Shown here: one piece after another, positions 23,700 to 37,213 of the stretch
How positions within the stretch are numbered: the first letter of the stretch is position 1
Layout: the number at the start of each line of letters is the position of its first letter
DNA from: Apostichopus japonicus
Lineage: Eukaryota; Echinodermata; Holothuroidea; Aspidochirotida; Stichopodidae
DNA: 64,000 nucleotides
Reading direction: 5' to 3'
Assembly: GCF_037975245.1 (NCBI RefSeq)
Contig: NC_092572.1
Span: forward strand, 15,010,269-15,074,268
The notes under the pieces: model-generated
What the model saw: the letters and a program-made list of their open reading frames with translations, nothing else
The model's database searches: none
What the model was told of the DNA's origin: nothing
Translations under genes and position numbers: made by a program

Positions 23700-26600
23700 T
23701 TAGATATACGAAAATGGCCACCCTCGCGACCAATATCTATACTGTTGTGAGATATGCTGCTGGTACTGGTAGTGTATTGCACACTATTTCATACACATTG
23801 TCGTACTACATTTAATTTATATTAGGACTTCGTCTGTTTATAGCTCCATGGTTTTAGTAATATCAATTTAAGGATTGTACTGTTGTTCAGGTAGTTTTTC
23901 AGAGCAAGAGTCATGATAAGTTTGTTTGATTGCCCATCAGGTATTTTTGTATAATTACGTATACACATTGTTGTGTTTACAAGTTTAGGCTAGGCCTACA
24001 GTAGTGCATCCTATATTAGACTTTCATTTAGTAATGGCCACATTAGCATTGTACTGGTGGTGTTCAGGCAGTTTTGGGGCAGGGTGCAGTAAGTTTGTTC
24101 GATTGCCTTACAGTGTGTTTTAATTTTAACTTAAGTTTCCAACTTATATTTTAACTGTGACTCCATAAATTTAACATAATGTGAATGGTATAAACAACAA
24201 CTATTAATTTGGAATAGAGTGTATATTGTGCATTCTAGAATGAAGCATCATTATGAATTAACAGCTTGTTTGGTATATTTCTTTAACCCCCCCCCCAAAA
24301 AAAAAGAAAGAATTAAGAACAAAAATTATAATCTATCACATTTTATTTTCACTGGAGTATGTATAAAAGAGGAGCCAGCCATAGCATCACAACTTTTATA
24401 AGACTATAAAAATTAAATAAGGTTATGTTTTATTTATAAGGATATAAGATGTATAACTATAAGGTTATAAGAAGTATGTTTAGCTTTCTTTTGAACCTGT
24501 GATGTTTGACATCAAATATTCAAAGAATTAAAAGAAAATACTAAAATGGAGAGGAACTGGGGTGGCTATAAGGAGAGGAGGAGGCCACCCATCACTTTCA
24601 ATTAAAAACTTGTAATCTACTTGTACATTATTTTTTCCAAGTCATAAATCCACGAAATCTTCATGTCAAAATTATTGAGAAGGAAAAACGGGTTGTTTTG
24701 ATACTTGGAAGTGTACACAGTTTTGATGGTAGTCACCACTACAGTCTACAGTAACGTACAGTAGGTCGATAGGCCTAGCTTTCTCAAGGTGGGCATCAAG
24801 AATATGGTCGAGTTGTTCGCCTCTTCTTATTTGACTGTTGTCATTGACGTCAAACTATATGACCAAAAATATTATATATATTGATAATTGTAGAGACAGA
24901 GCAAAGATATGAAACTAGGAATCGAAATTAGAACTTCCAGTATTGAGATACTGCATCATTGATGCTCTTGTTAATTAACTTTCCCTGCGTCAGTTTATCA
25001 TCAAAAGCTCTATGAAGTAATAACATGTTTCATTTGTAACTTTTCTAAGATTTTGACTGATATGATGCTTTTTTTGTAGTTTGACGTGAAGTTAGGTGTT
25101 GCAGAAAATGTACTGTACGTTTGCAGTGTATGCTGAGGGCAGCTATGGAGACCAGGTACAATCAGGTAAGTTCGTTCCTTACTTTTTAAACATCTTAGGT
25201 CCAAGCATGTGTTATATTATGTGATATGCCTGCTACTACTGTACTAGATGGAATAATTATTTCAGTATGTGAACGAAGACGTTACAAGTATTCATATTTG
25301 CTTGCATTTCATTTTTATATTGTAGGTGATTTCTGTTGGTAGACAGCATAAGGCTAGATAGGTTGTACATATTCTGCGGTATTTGCCAGTAGCACCCTCA
25401 GTTTTATCACAAGTTTTTGTAGTATAAGATGGCCGTGTCCATGTGTTCGATAAAGGTAGCTGTTGTGTACATATTGTTGTTGGCGTTGGTACATAATAGT
25501 ATTCCATGGCATTGGGGTTAGTTGGTAATATGTACACTTAGAGTTGTAATAAATAAGCTGTATTGATTCCCTTCAGCTATCATCTATTGACAAAGCAAAT
25601 ATTTTTTTAGATAGTTATGGATTTTGGACAAATTTAAGATTTTATATCTTATTTTTTTTTATCATATGTCGGTTATAGCCATGATTTTTAGAATAGAAGG
25701 TTAATTTTTGACATGAGATGCATTGTGGGTTGCATGGCATAGGCATTTAAAAGAGCCTTCTACTCCTTAATATTAAAGGAGCCATTCACTCTTTAATATT
25801 TTCTGAGCATTAAAGGAGTGTTCCAACATTTAAAAGCTAGTTTATGATTTCATCAAGCATTGTTTATTACACATTTGTTTTCCTTTTCCTCCTATTTTTT
25901 TATGTAGAGCTTGCTAGTGGGGAACAAAATACCAGCGCTTAAAGAGAAAAACTGAGTTCTGCCTTCCCTTGCCATACTATATCTCCCCCCCCCCCACCCA
26001 CCCACCCCCCCTTGGATGTCGCAACCAGACTTCTCTAACCACCCAATCCTTTACATATAAACAATGTCCAATCAATTGCCAGGTAGTGTTTATAGAGTTA
26101 TAGAACAACAGTGTTTGTTTCAATTATCAAGGAGACTTCTCTGCATATGCTGGTCTTCTCTACTGCTTTCAAATGCTAGCTAATGGCTAACTTGATCAAT
26201 TGTCTTGCATTCTTTTCTTGATATAGTTTTGCCTTCTTTTGTGTAATCTAAATAATTAAGTCACTCACTGTTTTATTTAAAGGCAACAATGAACTAAGGG
26301 ATTTTTTTTGGATCAACAGATAACTTCTGGAGATGAGTGGAATAACCCCAATGTTGGATGCTTCTCGGCCAAAAGATGTTTTTCTCATCAACTTCAAAGC
26401 AGTTGCTACATATTGATAGATAGTGTTCAAAGTTAAAAGTCTGCCAAAGCAATAGTAATAATAATAATAAATCCAGACCAGGTACTAAATGCATTTAACA
26501 TGTGCACACTTCGGCAGCCGCTGCTGTGAGTATCCACCTTTATAATTACTTTCATGATTCATAGAGCAGGTTCCTTTTTTCTTTACTTGGATTTTGATCA

Positions 26601-26890
26601 CTTTTTTTTAAGATCTTTAGCTTGACTTGTCACATTTCGATTTGTTTTGATTAATACCTGGTTGACTTTATAAATTTGCTGACCACATAAAAGAAAAGAA
26701 AAAAAAGAAAAAAAAACTACCTTAAAAGCAATGATGTAATAGATTATGGAGGATTTTAAATGTTCTTTGAATATTCAATATGTTTGCCTAGCATTACCCT
26801 TCCTGCAAGTTGTTGACCAAAGCAAATCGTTAAAAGCAAAGATGTCATAGAATATGGAGGATTTTGAATTTTTTGCTTTGAATCTGACAG
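23700..26890. other. Non-coding stretch upstream of the adducin exons
   Basis: Expected to hold intron sequence and N-terminal exons of adducin if the gene is intact, but no aldolase-like head motifs were found here. One possible short exon (about 25118-25164, between TTTGCAG and GTAAGT) has no recognised product. Poly(C) runs occur at about 24288 and 25985. Confidence 0.45.
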
Positions 26891-28334
26891 GTCTCAACTA
26901 TGAAGTGTGGCCTATTGCCGATTAGTCAAGATGCCTTGATTTGTGGTGAGATCTCTATACTATGACTACACGGAGGTCGTGGTCGAGGAGGAACAGAAGG
27001 ATCAAATCATCAGGTCCCCTGGACCCAAAAACAAGATCCTATTCTTGCGTAACCATGTATCGTCTGCTGTGGTGGGTCCATAGAGGAGGCGTACTTCCTA
27101 GCCCTCAACTGTGTAGCAGCATGTGAGATACAGGTAAAGAATTAGCTGGACTTGGTCCAACGTGGTCGGATTGCTTGTAAAACTTAGCAGTGTTAGGCCA
27201 AATGTTTTCTGGTTATGTTACAGGTTGTTCATTCTCCTCCATTTCAGAATATTTTGGAGACCTGTGAAAGTTACAGAGTTTTCCTTTTTTAAGCTGTTTT
27301 TTAAAGAGCCGGGAATGGGTTAAGGGGGGGGGGGAAGGGGTTAGGGTTGAAAATGGACAAGATTAGTCAACTCGAAACACAAAGTAAATGGTATGGATTG
27401 AGTTAATCTTTGTTATGACCCTCTCCTCTGAGAAAAGTTATCTGAAATTTTCAAACTGTTTCCAAACAATATAATCAATTTGGGATTTTTATTGTCTTGG
27501 GAATGATTGTATCTCCTAGCCTACACTGAACTTGATTTTGCCATTAGCATAGTCTACTTCTGTATCAATATGTAGTCATTACAGTACTCTCCTCAACTCT
27601 CTCCACCCCCGAAGATTCCGCTTCTGTACAAACTTTTGTTTGCTATTTCCTGAGTCAAACTAGGCTCTGAGTAACAGCAGAAAGCCACCCGCAATAGCAA
27701 AGCCTGCTCCATGAAATGAAAAGAAAATAACAGCGGTTGAAAAGTATGTTTGACTGGAATAATTGCTAGTCTTGATGCGACTTGCCTACTCCAAATCGGA
27801 TTTATGGATTTGGATTAAGGCATAGTAGGGGATGTTTGCTTTCTAACATGTATGTGCACTAATAATGTTGACATTCAGCGATAAAGTTCCCGTAATATTC
27901 TTTTTGATGTCTGACCCCAAGGGCAAGGTTACCCACCTGGGAGATGTGTTTCATTATTGACCTTGGAAACCAGGGTCTTTTGGCTAATGTAAATCCTTAG
28001 AAAAGCTACCAGTTGAAACTGTGGGAAAATTTCCCTTAGAGATCATTCATGAAAGTCATAATTGAGTTTTCTATTTGTATGTCTTGAAGGTTCAGCAACA
28101 CACTTTACTAGTGGGTTAGGATTTCAAGTGGTGGGGGAAGTGGGGGGTGTTGATGGGCAGGAATGGGAGTACTTGGTCCTCTCTTCTCCCTGCAGCATCA
28201 AGAGTTGGTTGTCTGGGTTTTGTCAACCTACAATTTTATCAATCGGTGTGTGTGTGTGTTTTTTTTTGTCGAGTCTGGGTAACAAACAATGGTCATTACA
28301 AAGCGTATTATCTGCCTTCTAATAAAGTTACCCT

Positions 28335-28795
28335 TACCTAACACGAATATAGTCGATAAGTATTCAAAAAGTATTCAAAGATTTCCTTAGTATTCAGAAA
28401 ATTTACCATATAACACACAGTACAAAATAAGTATTCCAATACTAATACGAATAACTATAAGCCTTCGTCAGAGCCAAAATATGTAAATGAGTGAAGTATT
28501 CGAATACCTATTAGGTATTCAAATAGGTATTCAAATAGGTATTCGAATAGGTATTCGAGTAGATTTGGAATAGCTATCTGAATACTTAATTAGCTCATTT
28601 ACATATAAGTATTTGCTAATTTAAATAATTCCGCTCTGATGAATACTTATAGTTACTCGAATACTTATTCGCTAGTATTCAAATACTTGTATGCTAATTA
28701 GTTATTTTATGAAGGCTTAACAGGTTTCTGAATACTTACTCGAATACTTATTGAATACTTGTATGCTAATCAGTTCCAAGTAAGGAGAGTTAGGA
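28335..28795. mobile_element. Foldback-like inverted repeat rich in GTATTCGAATA
   Basis: An imperfect inverted repeat centred near 28540, inside the first adducin intron. The motifs ACTATAAG...TCAGAGC...ATATGTAAATGAG (about 28450-28494) return inverted at about 28595-28660. The outer parts with AAGTATTCAAAAAGTATTC return inverted near 28725-28780. The centre is GGTATTCAAATAGGTATTCG repeated several times. No coding capacity. It looks like a non-autonomous foldback or MITE-type element. Confidence 0.65.
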
Positions 28796-28799
28796 ATTT

Positions 28800-31249
28800 G
28801 GCCAGCTTGTTGTCCTAGTTATTGATTAAAACTCTCCAAACAAATAATGAGAATAACCAGAATTCTGAAGTCTCCTTTTTTATTCAACAACTATAAAATT
28901 ACAAAACAAAACAAAAATAAAATACAGCTTCTTCAATTTCATGTATCTTGGAGCATTCGTGCACTTGTATGCAAACCGTTTGTTCATCTCTTGTGGCTGT
29001 GGCTCTGTCCACTGGTTTCTGCCACACATACTGTGAATGTACTCTGAACATAAAACAAATAGAAATAATTAATAATGATAGGGCACAAATATACATTGGC
29101 ACAATAACCACCCACCAGAAACGGAAAATATAATATATAATATTCAGTGCATAATACAGGGACGTCGCAACGCGGGGGAGAGATGGGTGGCTTTAGACCC
29201 CACTTTTTTTGCAAGCAAGCATGTTTACACATGTCTTACAACATGTCACAAAGTTTATATATAACCTTACTAGCCCTCCCCCCCCCTGTAATAATTATTA
29301 AAATGATGAAAAATTTGGCTCCTTGCATATAACCACATATGAAACACAGAAATGTAATCACATTAAACCCTGCATGCCCAACACTTAAATGTTTTGCATT
29401 TTTATAACGCTATTTCAATGGTAAGTAAAATCTCTGTAGTACGGTAAGAGAAACGTCAGACTTGAACGTGAAGTTTGACTAGGTAAAACTAGGAAAATCC
29501 AAGTACTTGAATGTCCAAATAATTACCAAACATAGGCATTGCCCCATGCACCCATAAGAATAAGCTTAACTGTAGTAACCCTATAAGTTTAGGCCTAAAC
29601 AAGAAATATACTACACATATAGCCTTGTCTTATTTTAATTTGATTTTTAATTTTATTAACTGCAAATATGCTGTTTATCGTGGCACAAGACAGGAGAAAA
29701 TTAGAAGTTGAACTTGGTTATTGTGCCATTGTCAGAAAGTTTCAAATGATTACACATAGAAATGAAACAGAAAAAAGGTCAACATACCACTTATTTTGAT
29801 GATTTTTCTAGAATACGGCCCCTTTCATCTCCACTTTATCAAGCAGACTGCATTTTCAGTTGCATTTTCTTTGTCCATCACCGACTCCACTAACTTGTTG
29901 ATCTTTCATCCAATAAATAACACATTTTTGAGGCTTGGTCTTCTTCGATGGGTCAACAATATTTTCCATATTCTTGGATAACTGCAGCAAGTTCTGAACA
30001 TTCATTATTGGATATTTAGGCCTAGGCCTATCGCTGTGGGATAAAATTTATTTTCTTCCAAGTTTCAGCCTAATGTTAATAAAGTTCAGTCAGGCTGCAA
30101 GGACTGGAATAAATTTAGTCCGACTCAAAAACTGAAACATTTATTTCTGCTAACTCAAATTCAATCTGCTAATAAAAGTTGAATAACATTCAAGAGGAAT
30201 AAATATCTATTCAAAAGGGAGTATTAAGCACAGAATACTAAAACAGTAAGTCTATGAATATGATCGATGAGATTTTGGAAAGGCTTCATGCAGTTTTCAA
30301 TCCTCCGCGGTATATTCAAATACTGCCGCACCTGTGCACTTCACCTTGGCCAGAAAGCGTATTATAAATACTAATGTAATGACACTTACATCATGAAAGG
30401 AAAGCTGGGATGCTCCTGAGGGTCTTTGTAAGATTGATGAGCTCAGCTTGCGCCCGCAGGCGTCCACAGGATTCTGTATCAAATCGTTTGGAGAAGAGGC
30501 TTATAAACACAAACTTCCGTTTTCCTGATAGTGTTACAATGCTTCTATTGTACCTCATACATATTGTACATAATGCTTTTGCCTATTTGCTATCAAGGTG
30601 CCTTGCAGAATCCAGGCATTGGTTATATCCACCATAGAGAAAGTGACATCTTTTTGTTCATTAAAGAGCAAATTATCAAATAGCCAAGTTTGGTCCAGTT
30701 TTGTTGACAGACAAATATTTTTTTGTTGGATAGAAACAAATGAAGTATTATTGCCCAGACAGACAGTTGCTCAAATATTTGCCTGTTGAAGGAGAAGTGC
30801 ATTTCTGTGTTTGTTCTGTAATGGCAGTATTTAGCTCTTTTGTCCCTTGACAGAGAGATGGAAGACAAAATGCTTCAATTGAGAAGGATTCAAAGGTTTC
30901 ATCAAAAGGACGAAAGTTCAAACGGGATTTAAGCTAAAAAACGACTCTTTAGTGGGTCTTGTATTTTTGAAGCATGAACGCCAAACGGATGGTTTCTTCG
31001 GCAAATCATGTACGATGTTGTCGTCCTCTTATATGAAATTGTTGAGTTTCATTCCTCGGATGGCATATACAAGATGACAAATATAAGAATCTCCTTAGTA
31101 GTGTTAGGACCAGCAGAGCAAAGTCAGCGACGAGAAACGACAAAGGAGGAATAAGAGAGATTAAAAGAGTCGCTCGTAAGACTTGTGTTCGATAATGTAA
31201 CAACAAACTGCATTCAAACGCTTTACCGTATGCTAATTATTCGTGACAG
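28800..31249. other. Intronic stretch, no exon recognised
   Basis: Lies between adducin exons 1 and 2. Short ORFs on both strands overlap each other and show no motif. Confidence 0.55.
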
Positions 31250-32886
31250 ATACATGCCGTAGGCCTGGATAATGTCATCCACCTACCGGATGAAGTCAGA
31301 GACAAGGTCGGCGAAGCGACTGCCAAGGACGCAGGTGGGGTCAGTGAGACACGACACAAACTGAAGGTCGGTGAACTGGAGTTCGAAGCCATGATGAGAC
31401 ATTTGGACAATATGGTAAGATTTCAAAATGCAAAAATTCCAACTCACTTGGCCTGCAACGTCTGTGCAGCAGACCAACTAGCCTTATTTGCATTTAAAGA
31501 TCTGGGCAGACATAGCAAGCATTTACTATGCTAATTGCCAACCGATGGCGTCGCTAGTTAACGTATGAGGTTTTTGATCATATGTGTACCAAGCTAATAC
31601 GCTTTATTAAGTGAGATAATTCAGTGAGAAGTGAGTTGTAGGAAGTCAGTGTGGATAAGCAGGTAGCTTCGTTCAGTCAAAGTAAACAGCTGTGACGTAT
31701 CAGGATGGTTGGATACACCATTTGATTTGATTTGTGTCTTACTTGAAACTCTAATTGTTACAGCTTGATACTCTCTTAGATTCAATATATATAGTATTGG
31801 CAAGCTCTTGACTTAATAATCAGAATGGTTTCATACGCTATTGAACATAATCCAAACTTTATCGGTTTGGGGAACTTCATGAAGCTCCCTACAAGTGATC
31901 TGTCGCACACCCCACCCATTTTGAAAATATTTTCAAGATCACCTGCATCCAAAATTGTGCAGTATTGCATGGAAATGGCATAGAAACGGAATGTTCCAAT
32001 TAGTTTGTCCTGAATGCACCAAAGACAGCGAATGTGTGAGATTTTCAAAGAGATACTTGTGAAAGACTTGATATGTAATCATTTCATAAGTAAAACAGCA
32101 AAGAAGACAAAGATGGAGGAATGTTGTGCTGCTGATGTAAGATGTAAGAGTGACTTAGATCTGCAACCAGCACAAAAATTTGATCACAGGAACTTTTTAA
32201 TTTGTTACAGGGTTACATAACAGGCAACGTGTACGGCCAGCCGTTTGTGAGACACAAACTGAAGCCCAAGAGCGACGTCGCCTACCCAGCAGCCTCCACC
32301 AACTTCATCTACATCTACGACAGCGAATTTGAGAAGAGCAGATACGAGTCACCGATCAAGATGTTGAACAGGAGGCAGGCAGAGGAGAAAACGAAATGGC
32401 TGAACACGCCAAACACATACTCCAAGGTGGAGGTAGCTCAAAAGTACGCCAACTGGGGAGAGAAAGGGGAAGACGAGGGCTACAAAACAAAGATACACCT
32501 GAGTAGTAGTGACATGTAATTGGTGGTAGGCACATCATCCGTTTGACAGAATCACCCGACACAATCCTTAATTTTGGACATTTGGGGACTTTGACAATTC
32601 AAGACATCGAAAAGGCACCTGCCAAGGTGAGGAAAATGTTTTGATTTTAGCACTTTCCAGAAACAAAAAAATCTAAATCTAAAATGTCCTACAGATGGAA
32701 TTATCAGAAGTTAGTCATCCTTTGTTTGTTTGCTATTTATTTAGCAAATGTTTGATCTTTTCAGACGGAGAACAGGGATAGAAGGGTTGTTGGGGGGAGG
32801 GGGAAGCGGGATTGTCACCATTCTGGACAATGTGATCCGGGGCGGTGATTTGTTTCAAATATTGATGGGGTACATTTGCTTGGGTG

Positions 32887-33581
32887 CAGGCGCGTAGCAG
32901 CTTTCATCCCCCAAATTGTTCTCGCGCTTTGTGATATTTTGTATATTACTATCTAAGCGGAGCGCCACCATCGGTTGGCACGCAGCATACAAGAAAATTT
33001 CTGGTTTTGATAGCCCCCAGATCACCGAAAATGGCACTTCTCAGGCTTGAAAATGACCAACCAGATGAACACTTTTGCCTGAGAACCAAGTTTTTCCAAA
33101 TAGTTTTTTTATTTATCCATTACCTATTTTAAGATTGACACCAGTCACACATCTGTTGGACCTCATTGCATCTCCTGTGGATCATTGCTTTTGTAGGTAA
33201 TACTACGTAACGGCCCACAATACCCGTCAGCCCCACTTTTCGAGGTTTTAAAGCCCATTATTTGTTCAGAATTTGAATAAACAAATTCACTTCAAACATG
33301 CCCATAATGTTGCACAAAATATCATCTATGGACAACCAATATAGAAAAAAAAAACCTTCAACCCCTAACAGACTGGCCAAAATTGCACGAGTAGAGGGAA
33401 GTATGATGAAGAATGTTGGTCAGGGAATTTTCGAAAATTCAGACACAGTTAATTTATTGGTGAACAAATATAAAAACCTCTTATAACAGCTACTATAAAA
33501 CTTTGATATCATAAAAAAAAATACAAAAAAAAAATCGAGGGGGGGGGCGGTCTCCCCCTTCGCCCCCTGGCTACGCTCCTG
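32887..33581. mobile_element. Possible non-autonomous hAT element in adducin intron
   Basis: Left end CAGGCGCGTAGCAGC and right end GGCTACGCTCCTG form an imperfect terminal inverted repeat of about 13 bp. The left part carries the AAGCGGAGCGCCACCATCGG core also present at 37266 and 37597. The flanking 8-mers do not match, so the element may be older, or its borders may be wrong. Confidence 0.5.
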
Positions 33582-34729
33582 CGGTTAGAAATCTTGTAGG
33601 AAACAGGCCAAATGGAAACCCAGTGATTATGCGTCATCCACAACTCTTCTCTCTGGTTACATTTTTCACAGTGGGTAGGTGACAAGGACCCCAAGAGTGG
33701 TAATGCAGTCGCTATCACCGATCCACAACAGTTTGCAAGACAGGGACAAGATCATAAGGAGTACAAGAAGAAGGTTTAAACCGTACGTTGATGATGTTAT
33801 ACACTGTTATTTCTAATTGATTGTTTTATTTTTGTTATTTGTCACCTCTTTCTCCTTCCTCTCACTTCTTTCCCATTTTTTCGCCTTTCCCCTAATTCGG
33901 TCTTTCGAGGAGTGAATGATGTATCTGGTATGTTATAGAAAAAGTGGTAAAAAAAAAAAGATAATGTAAAAGTGTATCAGTGGGTGTTGCCCTGGATTCG
34001 TTGAAGCGGACTCCCCACGTAGGTAGGGTTCTCCCCTTGTAGGGAGCGGACTCCCCATTTAGGGAGCCATTTCCACATGTAGGGAGGGTTCACCCAAGAA
34101 AGTTTTTTAAGTTGTGCTATTTACTACTTTTGTATTTTTATGGTAGGTTGAAGCGGATGGGTGTATATTTCCTCACGCCCCCGACCCCCTTCCCACCCAG
34201 GATCATTTAACACACAGCAGACCCTTAGCAAGCCTCAAAAATTTGCTGTGAGAACTTTAAACATTCTTAAATCTCTCCTCCTTAGTATCACTATTCAATG
34301 TCCTCTTAGTGTTATTTTATGTGTCTTCTTAGTGCTATGTTATGTGTTCTGTCATTCTGACATCTTTGATAGATGTCCCAAGGAGTGTCTGCCGGTGAAA
34401 TTTCCGTAACCATATTACCCAGAAATGAAAAATTGATGACATCACACCTGCATCCAACAGAACGAGGCATTTAGCACTCATGCCACATGCTCCTTGCAGC
34501 TGGTGCCAGGACCGCGGTGGCAAAAGGCATGAATTTTTAATGCCTCATCCTTAATGGCAGAGAGACTATGAATAGAAGTGTTATAATGTTACCAACGAGG
34601 ATGTTGTCTACTCTTTGAATTTCAGATTAGGCAAGAGCGTTTTGGGGATAAGACGCACCCTGGACCCATCTCTGAAGTTCTGGCAGGTATAACTTATGGA
34701 GATGCATGCAGAACACAGGTGCGTTGGAA

Positions 34730-37205
34730 TTTTCCTAGTCTCTGGCCCCCTCTACCTTCCATTCTTCTCCCCACCCCCTCTGAAATTATCTATTAAGTCC
34801 ACATTCTTAAAGGATATCTCTTGTTTTAGATTATGAAGAGCAGAGCCACCCACCTATTTCTGTTTATAGATTGTTTATGATTTGCATACTAGTATAAAGT
34901 ATACCGAATAAGTTCGGTAGTATGTCAGCTGATAAGGCTTTTTGTTTCATGGACAAGACCGTAATAAGTTGGTGTAGGGTTACACAGCAGTTGTACAGGT
35001 ATGCTACTGTAGACAAGGACAGAATAAAGCGCCCTCGCTACCTGTTGTGTTCTAACGCGTCTCATTCCAGCACAACAGTGTCCTGTTTCATTTAAGCTTT
35101 TACACTGGTTCGAGAGTAAACCACCTGTTTCAGCCCGATGACCCTCTAGTAATATTGTAAACATTGATCAAGATCTAATAATATGGTAAAGTTTGATCAA
35201 GGTACCAGTTTACTTAAGAATAGAAAGTCTTTTTTTTTTCTGTCTGTAGTTAGGTAATAGCTTGGCTGGCCTATCCCCCAATCCCAACAATTATTTTTAT
35301 GTTATTTGATTAAGCATTATCTTGACCGCACCTACCAATGGGCTGCCAAAAACTTAAGTATCCTTGCTTAGAAAAATTGTAAAAATCTTCATCATTAATC
35401 CAAAACAATCACTAAGTAATAGAAAGAGAGAAAATAAAAGGGAGGGGGGGGGGGCAATTTTGTTTTATCAATGTGCCTGGTGTGACAGTAGTTAGGATAC
35501 GATTTCATGTGTACTTATTAAAGTGTGGTGAAAATGATGGATGGTCTCGACATTCCTTCCGTTAGGTTCTATGTAAGTAATATCAGTGAATGTACCACAA
35601 GAAAGTACATGAGCTACGGGGAAAAGTTGAGATATTAGCCACTCCCCCCTCCTCCCCCCACCCCACTCCACCCAGTAAAATGTGTGGGTAAATTGACACT
35701 GAAGCTAGTACTTGGACATGCCACTGGAGTTGCACTTCATGTTAAAATCAATAGGTTGAACAAACTTCCATTGATAAGATCGAATTAATTGATCAATCTC
35801 AACTTACTAAAGCCAGCTTACTCGGAAACAAATATCTTTCAGTTATGGCTTGTTTTGATATTCTTCATTAATGATTACACAAAGTGATTGGTTTTAAGTG
35901 TAGAAATCATGTCACCTTTTATGTGAGTCATAAATCAATGCTTTGCTTTACTTTTGTTGGTGAAATCGGTTTGATCAGTGCTGTTCAACCCAACCTCTAC
36001 CCCCCACCTATCCCCACCCCCCAAATTGCAGTTGTTTTCGGATTGGTTTGACTAGACTCACATGTTTGAAAGACTTGCCTGCAGCTTTTGTTTACTTTTC
36101 AATTGAGTGTTTTGTTTTGAAGTTATTTTTGAAGTGATATTGGTTTCGTAAGCTTCACTTTCACCCTTTTTTTGCATGAAAAAATGTTTTTATGGTAATG
36201 TGTGTATCTTTGCTGAACATCAGAAAGAAAAAAATACAAGAAGATAATTTCATAATGAAACTATAGTTTAGAGAATTAATACCCAGGAGATTCTCAAAGA
36301 ATATTATTTTAGATTTGCCAGATTTTCTGAAAACATCGGTTCTGATCCTGCCAGACTCTATGTTTGTTGTTCAGTTAAAGTAGCATTCAGCTTGAAAAAT
36401 CTCCATAAAAAACCAAACCATGTATTCCATATCAAATACAAACATAAGTGATGTTTAAATGATAGAAATTACACAAAGAGGAAGTTTTAACCTCCGACTA
36501 TGTCCATATTAGCTGTTAGCGTTAGTCTTTACCATGTTTTTACTGTTTCTAGCTTTAGTGTTTGGCTAACAAACAGTTTAAAACAAAAAAAATGGGGGAA
36601 AAAGTGCTCCTTTAATCTAAATTGCCTGCATGGAATATAGCTCCACTTTTAGTCAAATTACAGTAGTGCATGTCACCTTTAAACCTTGTCTTTCTTCAAT
36701 CTCCTTAAACTAGATCCCCCAAAATTGCTTGACTTTCTCTCCAAACTGGGATGTTGCCTCAACCAAATAGAGGGGAGAAAGGAGAAACTGTTTTCTTTCT
36801 TAATTCAGCCATCTTTTTGGGCATTTGCTACAATGATGTGATTTTGCTGTGACGTTGTCACAAGTCTGTATTTACTCTGTCGTTGTCGTTGATGTTGTTG
36901 CAAGTTTTGGTTTTCCTTCCCCACTCGGTCGACCAGGATGTGCCACTGTCGGATTCTCGTGACGGTATGTAACCAGGCCAACAGGAATAGGAAATAAATT
37001 TAATAACAAAACAAGAACAATAGCGCATCTTGGGAATAAAAGCAACCGAAATATCATCATTTTGTCACAGTGGATTTATATTGCAGACTTGAGGTTTCCG
37101 TATTATCTATGAGGACATTATTAGAACAAACATCAGTAGCAACTGAAGTTCTCTCTCACCCTGTTTACTTCATCCATTTTCATTTTTTCTTGGTGGTGAA
37201 GGGTG
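34730..37205. other. Non-coding stretch, no gene seen
   Basis: Downstream of the last adducin exon found. No C-terminal adducin exon (Lys-rich end) could be identified here. Confidence 0.5.
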
Positions 37206-37213
37206 ATGGGTGT

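Larger units (their letters stand above)
26891..34718 (+). pseudogene. Adducin, partial: five exons with indels and an early stop
   Basis: Adducin caps actin filaments and joins spectrin to actin under the membrane. Exons with AG/GT borders: 26891-27133 (VSTMKCGLLPISQDALICGE, later EEEQKDQIIRSPGPKNKILF, ending ALNCVAACEIQ), 31250-31414 (KLKVGELEFEAMMRHLDNM), 32211-32519 (GYITGNVYGQPFVRHKL, KTKWLNTPNTYSKVEV), 33672-33773 (AITDPQQFARQGQDHKEYKK) and 34626-34718 (IRQERFGDKTHPGPISEVLA). They match, in order, the end of the aldolase-like head, neck and tail of animal adducins, closest in style to invertebrate Hts. Phases agree at the 27133/31250, 31414/32211 and 33773/34626 joins. Odd points: a one-base insertion near 26957 and deletion near 27055 in exon 1; exon 3 runs to a stop (32517) with no usable donor; exon 4 has a weak GTTTAA donor. 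Neither the N-terminal head nor the C-terminal Lys-rich MARCKS-like end was found. It could be a real gene in poor sequence, a truncated isoform, or a pseudogene. Confidence 0.85.

Noticed and set aside
23445-23750. Repeat-containing ORFs on both strands
   Set aside because: They arise because the 45-bp repeat unit is a multiple of three; both strands are open at once.
31006-31206. Minus-strand ORF upstream of adducin exon 2
   Set aside because: No motif; it lies in an intron of the plus-strand gene.
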